A stretch of DNA of 34,025 nucleotides from CBDTTW01 sp965363675 (GTDB lineage Bacteria; Bacteroidota; Rhodothermia; Rhodothermales; DASSAV01): positions 1 to 34,025 of the forward strand of contig CBDTTW010000010.1 in the NCBI GenBank assembly GCA_965363675.1, in the 5' to 3' direction. Below the pieces are notes generated by a model, which had not been told where the DNA came from, searched no databases, and was given only the letters and a program-made list of their open reading frames with translations. Of the stretch, positions 22,901-30,891 are shown piece by piece. The position numbers and the translations under genes were made by a program. The stretch's first letter is position 1, and each line of letters begins with the position of its first letter.

Positions 22901-23702
22901 GGTAGAACACCTGGCGGAACACCATGTCGCGGGCCTGCTCGGCGAGCAGGCGAAACCGCGCCTCGCTCGCGCGCAGCGAGGCTTCCATGGCGCGCTGCTC
23001 GGTCACGTCGCGCACGATGGCGATGACGGCATCCTCCCCGAGCACGCCGATGTTCGCCTGGATGGGCACGAGGGCGCCGTCCTTGCGCCGCAGGACCTGC
23101 TCGGCGCGGTGAATCATGTTCTGCTGCAACATTTCGAAGTCCGGGCCTTCTCGGACCTGCCGAGGGTCGAGCAGCAGTTCCTCGGCGCGCATGCCCAGCA
23201 GCTCCTCGCGCGTGTATCCCGTCAGGCGTTCGGCGGCCTCGTTGGCGTCGAGGAACACCCGGTCGGCCGAAGTGACGAAGGTGGCGTCGGCGCCCAGGCG
23301 GATGAAGCGGCTCCAGGCGCCCCGGCTCTGCATCGCGTAGCGCTCGGCGTCGGCCAGGTCGCACAGGGTCGTAAAATGCACCTCGGCGCCCGCCGCGCCG
23401 CGCTGCGAGGTGTGCATCTCTACGTGCACCGACACGCCGTCCGGGCGCCGAAGCGTCGCGCGCAGCGCTGCGCGCGGCTCGGCGGCGGCGAAATGCGCGG
23501 CGACGCGCTCGGGGCCGGGCGCCTCGATGAAGTCCGCCAGCTGGCGGCCCTCCGGGGCGCCGAGGGCCAGCAGTTCCTGCAGCAATTCGTTCGCGGCGAG
23601 GATGCGCCCTTCGGCGTGCGCCGCCATGGGCGCCGGAACGTGCGCGATCAGGGCGGCCAGATCCGGCGCGCCTTGCGACTCCGGCGGGTTCGACAGGTTC
23701 AT
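19959..23702 (-). CDS. Seven-PAS hybrid sensor histidine kinase with C-terminal receiver
   Basis: A 1247-residue protein. Seven consecutive PAS-type modules can be followed by their repeated ends (RDVTEQ, RDVTAQ, HDVSARR, RDITEQ, RDVTAR, RDVTSR) and by the linkers SLRASEARFRLL, ALRASEMRFRTI and similar, at about 10-120, 120-235, 240-365, 370-490, 495-615, 620-740 and 745-865. The HisKA box NMSHEIRTPL has His894. The ATPase domain has NLLSNALKF, DTGIGIS and GNGLGLAI. The C-terminal receiver (about 1125-1245) has VDDD and phospho-acceptor Asp1175 in LVLLDIN, with the conserved Lys in YLSKPF. No membrane helix is seen, so sensing is cytoplasmic. No HPt domain is present, so the phosphate partner is elsewhere. 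The start at 23702 was chosen because the 31 upstream codons are not protein-like. Confidence 0.95.
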   Translation of the reverse strand: MNLSNPPESQGAPDLAALIAHVPAPMAAHAEGRILAANELLQELLALGAPEGRQLADFIEAPGPERVAAHFAAAEPRAALRATLRRPDGVSVHVEMHTSQRGAAGAEVHFTTLCDLADAERYAMQSRGAWSRFIRLGADATFVTSADRVFLDANEAAERLTGYTREELLGMRAEELLLDPRQVREGPDFEMLQQNMIHRAEQVLRRKDGALVPIQANIGVLGEDAVIAIVRDVTEQRAMEASLRASEARFRLLAEQARDMVFRQVFYPERRFDYVSPSCYELTGYTPQEHYDDPFLNEKITVEEYRVPEEKRPALADGEVHRTRWRRKDGVLLWIEERVVLVRDAEGRPVAVEGIARDVTAQVEAELALARREQFYRALYEQSGVWTTIANREGRFTDANDAALRALEYTLDAFKQLSLDDVTHPEDRDPSRAYFSEIVEGKRDTYVLEKRYVTRSGRTIHTVLHTSAVRDEGGGFLCGMGQVHDVSARRAAEAALRASEMRFRTIFDAAPLGIILADLQERIMEPNPAFCAMTGYTAEELRDKNWRDLTHPDDIAAEQEMVDEMLAGLREGYANTKRYVRKDGGLLTARLSLVIIRSPESRQPRYVLGLVRDITEQKAIEDALRQSERRYRLFAENATDVLFRVGVASRAYEFISPAIEAIAGYAPEELIGNAALSQSLVGPEDLARLSRILEGEESPAETMLVQWMCKDGRLIWTEQRVTAVRDESGAVVAFEGIARDVTARVLAEQRLQASEERFRMLFERASDGILILSPEGVLTDANDQALRLLGHTRASLLGTPYVGIIGPESLISQPLMLLSLEEGESRFLERAFVRADGEYLLAEVGLTRMLGGEIQMIFRDVTSRKAYEQGLIEARREAEEMSRMKDNFLANMSHEIRTPLTAIIGYADLLADEATGATFTYAETIRQSGERLMETLNSVMDLAQLTSGALKLRLKRTDILAEVRKSMNLFAGRAAEKNLSFVLEAPENPVSGMADAAALGRVLNNLLSNALKFTPEGGVAVRVAEAEGRVRIEVRDTGIGISNAFQPYVFDEFRQESSGHSRRFEGNGLGLAITRQLVDLMNGVIEVESRPGEGAVFIVTLPAADEAPGPQAEAPGREAAFAPAAARILIVDDDPNARLLIRTILQEGAEVREAEDPEGALAFARAERVDLVLLDINLGRGAGGPELLEALRALPGYNRVPIVAVTAYALPGDGARMLDQGFDAYLSKPFRKAELAALVARLVHRSN

Positions 23703-23897
23703 CTGGGAGCAGCGAAAAAGCGCAGAGAGTGAGCGAGGCGGCAAAGCCGGCCCCTGACGGCAAGCGGTTGTGACCAGGGACCTTAATATAGGCAACCTTG
23801 GCGCGCCGCCCGCACCCTTACGTATTGCACTCCGCGCGGCCTCCGGCTATACTACGGCTTCCCGTCGGCCTCCGTTCACCCCCGTACATTCACGCCC

Positions 23898-25451
23898 ATG
23901 AAACGCCGCCCTGCCCTCCTCGGCGCCGCGCTCCTCGCGCTGCTCTGCGCCTGCGCCCCCGAAGCGGCCCGCGCCCAGGCCCCGATCACCGGCTCCCTGG
24001 GCGCCGACGCCGAAGGCCCGGTCATCAGCCGGCACATCTACGGGCACTTTGCCGAGCACCTCGGCCGCAGCATCTACGGCGGCTTCTGGGAGAAGAATGC
24101 CGCCGGCGCGTACGCCTACCGCGAGGACGTGATCGCAGCGCTGCGCAAACTCCGCATCCCGAATGTGCGCTGGCCCGGAGGCTGCTTCGCCGACACCTAC
24201 CACTGGAAAGACGGCATCGGGCCGCGCGCCCAGCGCCCCACCATCATCAACACGCACTGGGGCGGCGTCGTGGAGGACAACAGCTTCGGCACGCACGAGT
24301 TCATGGAGCTGGCGGCAAAGCTGGGCGCCGAGCCGTACATCGTCGGCAACGTGGGCAGCGGCAGCGTGCAGGAAATGGCCCAATGGGTCGAGTACATGAC
24401 CTTCGGCGGCGAAAGCCCGATGGCCCGCCTGCGCGCCGCCAACGGCCGCGCCGAACCCTGGCGCGTGCGCTTCTGGGGCGTCGGCAACGAGAACTGGGGC
24501 TGCGGCGGCAACATGCGCCCCGAGTACTACGCCGACCTCTACCGCAACTACGCCACCTACCTGAACAACTACGGCGACAACCGACTCTACAAAATCGCCG
24601 GCGGCGCGAACTCCGAGGATTACAACTGGACCGACGTGCTCATGCGCCAGGCGGGCCGCATGATGGACGGCCTCTCGCTGCACTACTACACCATCGTCCA
24701 CAACTGGGACCGCAAAGGCTCGGCCACCGACTTCAACGAGCAGGAGTGGACGCGCGCGCTCGAACGGGCGCTCCACATCGAAGAGCTCATCACGCGCCAC
24801 AGCACCATCATGGACCGCTACGACCCGCAGCGGCGCGTCGGGCTGATCGTAGACGAGTGGGGCATCTGGCATGACGTAGAGCCCGGCACGAACCCCGGCT
24901 TCCTCTACCAGCAGAACACGCTCCGCGACGCGCTCATCGCGGCCGTCTCGCTCGACATCTTCAACCGCCACGCCGAGCGCGTGCGCATGGCGAACATCGC
25001 CCAGACGCTCAACGTGCTCCAGGCGATGATCCTGACGGAGCCCGGCAAAATGGTGCTCACGCCGACGTACCACGTCTTCGAGATGTACGCGCCCCACCAC
25101 GACGCCGTGAGCCTCCCGCTTACGCTGCGGGCGGGCATGTTCGAGAGCGGCGGCGTGCGCATCCCCCATGTGACGGGCAGCGCCTCGCGCGACTCGTCGG
25201 GGCAAGTCTTTCTGACGCTCTCCAACCTCGACCCGCGCGAGGCGCACGCCCTCCGCCTCGGGGTGCACGGCAGGCGCTACGGCAGCGTATCCGGGCGCGT
25301 CCTGACGGCCCCGGCCATGCAGGCGCACAACACGTTCGCGCAGCCGGAGGTCGTCCGGCCGCAGCCCTTCACGGGCGCGCGCCTCTCCGGCGACGCCCTG
25401 GAGGTGACGCTGCCGCCGCGCTCGGTCGTGGCGCTCGCGCTGCGCCCCTGA
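23898..25451 (+). CDS. abfA: GH51 alpha-L-arabinofuranosidase, exported
   Basis: A 517-residue GH51 enzyme that releases terminal alpha-L-arabinofuranose from arabinan and arabinoxylan fragments. The start is followed by an export signal (hydrophobic residues 7-19). The Cys-containing LLCAC could be a lipobox; otherwise cleavage near ARAQA is expected. The barrel carries the hallmark block HIYGHFAEHLGRSIYGG (46-62) and RWPGGCFAD (91-99). The acid/base is Glu198 in GVGNENWG and the nucleophile Glu320 in LIVDEWG. The C-terminal beta-sandwich ends at PPRSVVALAL. The length is typical. Export is less usual than the cytoplasmic location of many GH51 enzymes. A small unknown gene follows 41 bp downstream. 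Divergent from the hybrid kinase. Confidence 0.95.
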   Translation: MKRRPALLGAALLALLCACAPEAARAQAPITGSLGADAEGPVISRHIYGHFAEHLGRSIYGGFWEKNAAGAYAYREDVIAALRKLRIPNVRWPGGCFADTYHWKDGIGPRAQRPTIINTHWGGVVEDNSFGTHEFMELAAKLGAEPYIVGNVGSGSVQEMAQWVEYMTFGGESPMARLRAANGRAEPWRVRFWGVGNENWGCGGNMRPEYYADLYRNYATYLNNYGDNRLYKIAGGANSEDYNWTDVLMRQAGRMMDGLSLHYYTIVHNWDRKGSATDFNEQEWTRALERALHIEELITRHSTIMDRYDPQRRVGLIVDEWGIWHDVEPGTNPGFLYQQNTLRDALIAAVSLDIFNRHAERVRMANIAQTLNVLQAMILTEPGKMVLTPTYHVFEMYAPHHDAVSLPLTLRAGMFESGGVRIPHVTGSASRDSSGQVFLTLSNLDPREAHALRLGVHGRRYGSVSGRVLTAPAMQAHNTFAQPEVVRPQPFTGARLSGDALEVTLPPRSVVALALRP

Positions 25452-25492
25452 GCTTTCCGTAAACCCGACCCCCCTACCCCACCGATCTACTC

Positions 25493-25789
25493 GTGAACGA
25501 GCAACTCTACAGCCTCATTGGCAAGCGCGCCCGCGTGCAGCTCTACGACCGCCGGGGCGCGCTCATCGGCGCGCTCGAAGGCCGCATCTCGGACATCGCC
25601 CCCCAGACGCCCGTCGGCAAGGACGCCGAGGGCCGCGAGATCAAGAAGGACCTGGCGCTGCTCGTCGATATCGAGCGGCCCGCCGATGCGCCGTACCAGA
25701 ACACCGCCGGCGACCGCAACGAAGGCTGGTTCGCCGTGCAGGACCTGATCCTGCTCGAAGGCAACGGCATGCTCTTCTTCTCGAACTGA
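25493..25789 (+). CDS. Small uncharacterised protein downstream of GH51
   Basis: A 98-residue frame with GTG start and no clear Shine-Dalgarno sequence, 41 bp after the GH51 stop. The sequence alternates charged and hydrophobic residues in short beta-like stretches (RARVQLYDRRGALIGALEGR; LALLVDIERP; WFAVQDLILL), suggesting a small beta-barrel or SH3-like fold. No signal peptide or membrane segment is seen. No family is recognised. It is followed by a hairpin, which supports a transcript ending here. Confidence 0.6.
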   Translation: MNEQLYSLIGKRARVQLYDRRGALIGALEGRISDIAPQTPVGKDAEGREIKKDLALLVDIERPADAPYQNTAGDRNEGWFAVQDLILLEGNGMLFFSN

Positions 25790-25825
25790 GCCTCTGCGCT
25801 CGGACGATGCCCCCGTAAAACGGCG

Positions 25826-25856
25826 AAGGCGCTCCCCGGAATGAGGAGCGCCCTTT
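25826..25856. terminator. Hairpin between convergent small gene and TonB receptor gene
   Basis: An 8-bp stem (25828-25835 with 25845-25852, GGCGCTCC against its complement) with a 9-nt loop is followed by CTTT on the plus strand. On the minus strand, TT follows the stem. Placed between two convergent stop codons. Confidence 0.6.
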
Positions 25857-25886
25857 GCGCCGCAGCAGAGCCGCCTACAGGGCCGC

Positions 25887-28406
25887 CTACTGGTACTGCA
25901 TTTCCTCGAACTCGCCGCCGCGGTCGCGCGTGCCCTCTTGGAACCGGCTCCGGCGGCTGTTGTCCTGCTTGCCGAAGTTGTACTGAAGGGCGAGCTGCAA
26001 CGTGCGGGCGTTGCCGTAACGGTTGGTCGAGAGGTAGTACTGCGGCGTGTCGCGCCACATGGTGAAGGCCATCTGGTCGAACAAATCGTTCACGCGCAGC
26101 GTCAGGCTGGCCTTGTTGCCCATCAGGCGCTGGCGCAGGGCGATGTTGCTCATGGCGAAGGCGCCCATGTGCCCCTGCTCGATCTTCATCGGCGCGCGGT
26201 AGAAGTACATGATCTGCGCGTCGAGCGTCGGCGTGATGACGATGTTGGCGTTGGCGCGGGCGCCCCAGCCGAGCGCCTGGTTCGTCATCGACGCCTCGAC
26301 GTTGGTGCCGTCCGTCGAGATCTGGTACAGGTTAAAGCTGGCGAACATGTTGATGCGGCTCGACGGGCGGAGCGAACCGATGAACTCGGCGCCGTAGCTG
26401 TCGCTCGTGGCGAGGTTGGCAAACGAGAGCGTCGTGACGCCGGCGGCGTCCATGCTCGTGTAGTGCCGCATCAGGTCCACGGAGTGGCGGTAGTACGGGC
26501 TGACCGTGAGCGAGTACTTCTCCTTGTTCGTGCTCAGGTTGGCCTCGAAGGCGTGGATGTACTCGGGCTTCAGGTACGGGTTGCCCACGCGGCGGAACAG
26601 CGGGTCCTCGTTGGGCGAGAACGGGTTGAGCATGCGCGTGTGCGGCCGCTGGATGCGCTTGCTGTAGCTCAGGCGCAGCGACGTGAGCGGCGTGAACTGG
26701 TAGCTCACGTAGGCGTTCGGGAAAAGGCTTGTGTAGTTGTTGTCGTAGGCCTCCCGGGTCGTCTTGAGGTCGAACGTCGTGATGGCCGTCTCGGCGCGCA
26801 GGCCGACCTGCATGCCCACCTTGCCGAGCTGATGCCCGAGGATGCCGTAGACGGCGTGCACCTGCTGGTCGTAGACGAACTCGTTGTTCTCGGTCGCGTC
26901 AGGCGTCCAGAGGCCGGTGGCCGGGTTGAAGTCCTGGTTGTAGAGGCTGCTGTTGAGGCGGTCTACGAGGCCCTTGTAGCCGGCCTCCATGCGCGTGTCG
27001 GCGCCGAGGGGCCGCATGTAGTCGGCCTGAAGCACCATGTCGCCGCTGTCCTCATCCTGGTCGGTGTTCTCCAGGAGCGAGGGCGGCAAGACGCCGGTGG
27101 CGGCGCGCAGGAACTCCTGGCGGTATTCGTGCTCGTCCTGCTCGACTTCGGTTTCGTAGCGGAACTCGGCGCTCAGCTCGTGGGCCGCCGGCTTGATGAC
27201 GCTCTTGAAGTTCAGGCCCACCTCGCCGCTGACCTCGCCGCCGTCCCGCCCGCTGAAGCGTTCGTAGTTGCGCACGAGCGCCCGGAGGTCGTTCATTTCC
27301 TCGTAGGTCGTCAGCTCGTCGCCGTTGCTGTTGCGCGAGGAGAGCGTGCCGAAGCCGGAGAAGGAGCTTTTGTTGTTGAGCCGGTAGTCGAGGTTGAAGT
27401 TCAGGTTGTGCGAGAAAGAGGTGTTCTCGCCGGTGTTGAAGGTTTGCAGGAAGTCGGCGGGGCCGGCCTGGCGATACTCGTTGAAGCGGTCGCCCTCGGA
27501 GATGCGCTTGCCGGTGCGCAGGCCGTAGTTGACGCGCAGGCCGACGGGGCCGCGCCCGAGCGCCAGCATGCCCGAGGCGCTGTAGTTATCCTGCGTGCCC
27601 AGACCGGCCGTCAGGTTGCCGTTGACGCCGATGTTGGTGTCGCGCTTGAGCACGATGTTCAGGATGCCGGACATGCCGTCGGGGTCGTAACGCGCCGACG
27701 GGTTGGGAATCACCTCCACGCGGTCGATGGAGTTGGCGGGCAGCCCTTCGAGGAAGGCCGCGAGCATGTCGGGGCTCATCTGCGAGGGGCGGCCGTTGAT
27801 CATGATGGCCACGTTCTGGCTGCCGCGCAGGCTTACCTTGCCGTCCACGTCCACCTCGACGGCGGGGATGTTCTTGAGCACGTCCGTCGCCGAGCCGCCC
27901 GTAGCGACGAGCTGATCCTTGACGGTGTACACCGTCCGGTCGATGTGCACCTCCATCTGCGTGCGGTCGGCCGTGACCTGCACCTCGTCGAGCACCGAGG
28001 TCGCCGGGGTAAGCGTCACCTCGGCCAGGTCGATGTTGAGGCGTTCGGTGTTGATGGTGATGTTGTTGATGCGCTTGGGCACGTAACCGATGAACGTGAC
28101 CGTGACGTAGTAGCGTCCGGGGCGCAGGCCCTGGATGTCGAAGCGGCCGCCGTCCTCGGCGATGGCGCCCGTGGCGAGCGTCGAGTCGGCGGTGCGCCAC
28201 ACGGCGACGGTGGCCGTCTCGATGGTTTCCTTGGTCTGGGCGTCAACGACGTGGCCCTGGATGCGCCCGGCGGCGGCCGTCGTGGGGGCGCCCATGGGTC
28301 CGCCGGGGGGCCCGCCGCGCCGCCCGAAGTCCTGCGCGCCGGCGACCTGCGCCGCCGGCAGCATCAATGCAAACGCAAGCAGCAGTGCGAACGTAGCTTT
28401 TTTCAT
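25887..28406 (-). CDS. TonB-dependent receptor-like outer-membrane beta-barrel protein
   Basis: An 839-residue outer-membrane protein. A signal peptide (1-24, AGAQ) is followed by a Gly/Pro-rich linker, then a carboxypeptidase-regulatory-like beta domain (about 48-128, GRIQGHVVDAQTKETIETATV to the NIDLAEV region). A plug domain follows (about 135-255, with LKNIPAVEVDVDGKVSLRG and INGRPSQMSPD, and the marker VIPNPSARYDPDG). The rest is a long barrel of aromatic-rich strands ending in LQLALQYNFGKQ, with an unusual charged tail (last 24 residues, rich in Arg, Glu and Gln). No SusD-like partner lies beside it, so it fits the stand-alone beta-barrel family rather than a SusC/D pair. Ligand unknown. 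AAAGAGG lies 9 nt upstream of the start, next to an AT-rich leader. Confidence 0.92.
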   Translation of the reverse strand: MKKATFALLLAFALMLPAAQVAGAQDFGRRGGPPGGPMGAPTTAAAGRIQGHVVDAQTKETIETATVAVWRTADSTLATGAIAEDGGRFDIQGLRPGRYYVTVTFIGYVPKRINNITINTERLNIDLAEVTLTPATSVLDEVQVTADRTQMEVHIDRTVYTVKDQLVATGGSATDVLKNIPAVEVDVDGKVSLRGSQNVAIMINGRPSQMSPDMLAAFLEGLPANSIDRVEVIPNPSARYDPDGMSGILNIVLKRDTNIGVNGNLTAGLGTQDNYSASGMLALGRGPVGLRVNYGLRTGKRISEGDRFNEYRQAGPADFLQTFNTGENTSFSHNLNFNLDYRLNNKSSFSGFGTLSSRNSNGDELTTYEEMNDLRALVRNYERFSGRDGGEVSGEVGLNFKSVIKPAAHELSAEFRYETEVEQDEHEYRQEFLRAATGVLPPSLLENTDQDEDSGDMVLQADYMRPLGADTRMEAGYKGLVDRLNSSLYNQDFNPATGLWTPDATENNEFVYDQQVHAVYGILGHQLGKVGMQVGLRAETAITTFDLKTTREAYDNNYTSLFPNAYVSYQFTPLTSLRLSYSKRIQRPHTRMLNPFSPNEDPLFRRVGNPYLKPEYIHAFEANLSTNKEKYSLTVSPYYRHSVDLMRHYTSMDAAGVTTLSFANLATSDSYGAEFIGSLRPSSRINMFASFNLYQISTDGTNVEASMTNQALGWGARANANIVITPTLDAQIMYFYRAPMKIEQGHMGAFAMSNIALRQRLMGNKASLTLRVNDLFDQMAFTMWRDTPQYYLSTNRYGNARTLQLALQYNFGKQDNSRRSRFQEGTRDRGGEFEEMQYQ

Positions 28407-28880
28407 AATGGATGCCTCTTTATATAATATTTCCGCAGCCGTGTGCGGCTGAAGTCGAAGCCCCGGTTAAGGGGGGCCGCCCGGCGACATGCCGAGCGGC
28501 CCGTGGGCTCACTGATGCCGTGCGACTGGATGCCCGTCCCCAAGTCAGGCATACTTCATCAGCGAACCCACGGCAAGTATAGCGCGCGTACGGCGCTTCG
28601 GTTACAGGCCGCGTCACGAAGTGCACCTGCCGCTCACGGATCGCACGGTGGGCGTCATAAGCCTTTTTCGCGCCGGCGCGGCGACCCGTTTACTACACTT
28701 ACGCCCTCTTCGCCTGCCCCGTGGAAGGCCCGGCGTTTCGTGGCGGCAGCGTGCGGTTCGTCGCTGCGGGCGTGCATTCCGTAGCAGCCCGGGTTGCGCG
28801 GCGGCGCGCGATTTCGTATTCCTGAAAGCATCCGGCCCCCGGTCGCGCCGCCTCACGCGCAACTCCTACCCTCCTTCCCC
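28407..28880. other. Intergenic region between divergent TonB receptor and LytS-like genes
   Basis: This 474-bp gap holds the promoter regions of both genes. Near the receptor start, 28420-28437 is strikingly AT-rich (TTTATATAATATTT) and reads TATTATATAAAG towards the receptor, a plausible -10/leader element. A hairpin with arms GGGCCGC/GCGGCCC lies at 28474-28502, with an inner CGGC/GCCG stem. Several open frames cross the region but none looks like protein. Confidence 0.5.
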
Positions 28881-30074
28881 GTGAGCCTTTTGCACGTCGC
28901 CGACGCTTCGCACCGCCTGCCCGAGCCCGGGGGGTTCCTCGGCGCGAGCCGGCGGGAATGGGCGGCCATCGTCGGGGCTTGGACGATGCTGGCGCTGCTC
29001 ATGGCGCTCTCGCGCATCCTCGACCCGCGCTTCGGGCACGCGCACGCCGGGCACGAGTTGCGCGAGATCGTGCGCTCGCTCAGCTCGTTCCTGTTCTGGG
29101 TGCTCGCCACGCCGCTCGTCTTTGAGCTTTGCCGCCGGTACGGGGTGGACCGGCATAACTGGCCGTATTTCGCGCTGCTGCACCTCGGCATCGGCCTGGC
29201 CGTCTCCTACGGGGCCACCGTCTACGACAATGCCCTGCGCGTCTTCGTCTTCCCCTTTCCGAAGCCCGACGGCCCGCCCGCCTCGGCCGCGTCGGTGTTC
29301 GGCTTCCGGCTGTTCTGGTTCCTCAACGACCTCATCATCTATGCGGGCGTGCTGGCGGCCGGCTTTGCGCGCGATTATTTCAAGCGCTACCGCGAGCGGC
29401 TGGAGGAAGCCAACCAGCTCCGGGCGGCCCTCGCCGAGGCGCGCCTGGAGACGCTCCGGATACAGCTCAACCCGCATTTCCTGTTCAACACCCTGCACGC
29501 CGTCTCTTCGCTCGTCGAGCGCGACCCCAAGGGGGTGCGCCGCATGATCGCCCGGCTGAGCGCGCTGCTGCGCTACACGCTCGACGAGTCGAACCTTCAG
29601 GAGGTGCCGCTGCATCAGGAAATGGCCTTTCTGAACGACTACCTGGAGATTCAGCAGATCCGGTTTCAGGATTCGCTGACGGTGCGCGAGGAAATCGCCC
29701 CGGAGGCGCTCGACGCGATGGTGCCGAGCATGATCCTTCAGCCGCTCGTCGAGAACGCCATCAAGCACGGGGTCAGCAAAACGGAAGGGCGCGGCCTGAT
29801 CGTGCTGCGCGCGCGCCGCGACGGCGAACGCCTGCGCCTGAGCGTGCAGGACAACGGCCCCGGCTTCCAGAGCGGCGACGGCGCCGAGTCGGCCCTCGGG
29901 GGGGTCGGGCTGCGCAACACGCTCGCGCGCCTGGAAGGGCTTTATGGCCTCGCCCACAGCCTGACGTTCCGCAACGCGCCCGAGGGCGGCTTCCTAGCCG
30001 AGATCACCTTGCCGTACCACCGCGCCGGCGATCTGCGCACGCAGGCGCTCAGCATAGGCGCCGAGGCCCGCTGA
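28881..30074 (+). CDS. LytS/YpdA-type sensor histidine kinase
   Basis: A 397-residue membrane sensor kinase of the His_kinase (PF06580) type. The frame is open 29 codons further upstream from a TTG, but the GTG at 28881 fits the family best; start confidence is moderate. The N-terminal part has about four hydrophobic segments (WAAIVGAWTMLALLMAL; FLFWVLATPLVF; FALLHLGIGLAVSYGA; DLIIYAGVLAAGFA), followed by a coiled linker. The phospho-acceptor His199 lies in RIQLNPHFLFNTLH, the signature of this class. The ATPase part shows PSMILQPLVENAIKHG and DNGPGF. The stop TGA overlaps the next start by one base (TGATG), so it forms an operon with the LytTR regulator. The signal sensed is unknown. Confidence 0.92.
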   Translation: MSLLHVADASHRLPEPGGFLGASRREWAAIVGAWTMLALLMALSRILDPRFGHAHAGHELREIVRSLSSFLFWVLATPLVFELCRRYGVDRHNWPYFALLHLGIGLAVSYGATVYDNALRVFVFPFPKPDGPPASAASVFGFRLFWFLNDLIIYAGVLAAGFARDYFKRYRERLEEANQLRAALAEARLETLRIQLNPHFLFNTLHAVSSLVERDPKGVRRMIARLSALLRYTLDESNLQEVPLHQEMAFLNDYLEIQQIRFQDSLTVREEIAPEALDAMVPSMILQPLVENAIKHGVSKTEGRGLIVLRARRDGERLRLSVQDNGPGFQSGDGAESALGGVGLRNTLARLEGLYGLAHSLTFRNAPEGGFLAEITLPYHRAGDLRTQALSIGAEAR

Positions 30075-30880
30075 TGCCCGACCCCACGCCCATCCGCGTG
30101 CTCATCGCCGACGACGAGGTGCTGGCGCGGCAGCGCCTGGAGGACCTGCTGGCGCTCGAACCGGGCGTCGAGATCGTCGGCCAAGCCGCCAACGGCCTCG
30201 ACGCCGCCGAGGCGATCCGCAGGCTGCGCCCGGACCTGGTCTTCCTCGACATCCAGATGCCGGGGCTCACGGGCACCGAGGTCGTGCGCGAAATCGGGCC
30301 GGAACACATGCCGCTCACGATGTTCGTGACGGCCTACGACCAGTATGCGCTCAAGGCGTTCGAGTTGGCCGCCGTGGACTATCTGCTCAAGCCGTTCGAG
30401 GACGAGCGCTTCGAGCAGGCGTTCGAGCGGGCGCGCAAGCAGCTCGCCGTAAAGGAGGTGGGCGCCCTGACTGACCGGCTCATGGCGCTGCTCCAGGGCC
30501 TGGCCCCCGGCGCGCCGCCGCCGCCGCGCGCGCGCGCCGCGCAGCCCTACCTGGAGCGCATCGCCGTCGAGTCGCGGGGGCAGGTGCGCGTGGTGCCGGT
30601 CGGGGCCATCGACTTCGTGACGGCCGACGGGCCGTACGCCGAGCTGCACGTCGGGCAGGAAAAGTTCATCATCCGCGAGCGCATGCAGAACCTGGAGGAG
30701 CGCCTGAACCCGGAGCACTTCTTTCGCGTCCACCGCTCGACCATCGTGCGCCTGGAGCAGGTGGACGCGCTGCTCAACCGGGGCGGCGGAGACTACGCGC
30801 TGCGCCTCAAGGACGGGCGCAAGCTCTCGGTGAGCCGCACGCGCTACGACGAGTTGGAAGCGCGCCTCGGCCTGCGCTGA
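30074..30880 (+). CDS. LytTR-type response regulator
   Basis: A 268-residue regulator. The receiver domain spans about 7-125, with the acidic pair in ADDE, the phospho-acceptor Asp59 in LVFLDIQMPG and the Lys in LLKPFEDE. A linker rich in Ala and Pro (about 145-160) leads to the LytTR DNA-binding domain (about 165-265), with RIAVESRGQVRVVPVGAIDF, then HFFRVHRSTIV and the end KLSVSRTRYDELEARL. It is translationally coupled to the LytS-like kinase by a 1-base overlap. LytTR proteins bind direct repeats upstream of target genes; the divergent TonB receptor gene is the nearest candidate, which is inference only. Confidence 0.95.
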   Translation: MPDPTPIRVLIADDEVLARQRLEDLLALEPGVEIVGQAANGLDAAEAIRRLRPDLVFLDIQMPGLTGTEVVREIGPEHMPLTMFVTAYDQYALKAFELAAVDYLLKPFEDERFEQAFERARKQLAVKEVGALTDRLMALLQGLAPGAPPPPRARAAQPYLERIAVESRGQVRVVPVGAIDFVTADGPYAELHVGQEKFIIRERMQNLEERLNPEHFFRVHRSTIVRLEQVDALLNRGGGDYALRLKDGRKLSVSRTRYDELEARLGLR

Positions 30881-30891
30881 CCCGGCCGCGC

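Noticed and set aside
19971..23732. A 1253-residue open frame on the plus strand, antisense to the hybrid kinase
   Set aside because: Its sequence is low-complexity, rich in Gly, Ala, Arg, His and Val, with no domain pattern. Such shadows arise from GC-rich codon use of the real gene opposite, whose PAS, kinase and receiver motifs are unmistakable.
28443..28784. A 113-residue open frame in the TonB receptor/LytS intergenic region
   Set aside because: Arg/Ala/Ser-rich composition without hydrophobic core pattern, overlapping frames on the other strand, and no homology I recognise.
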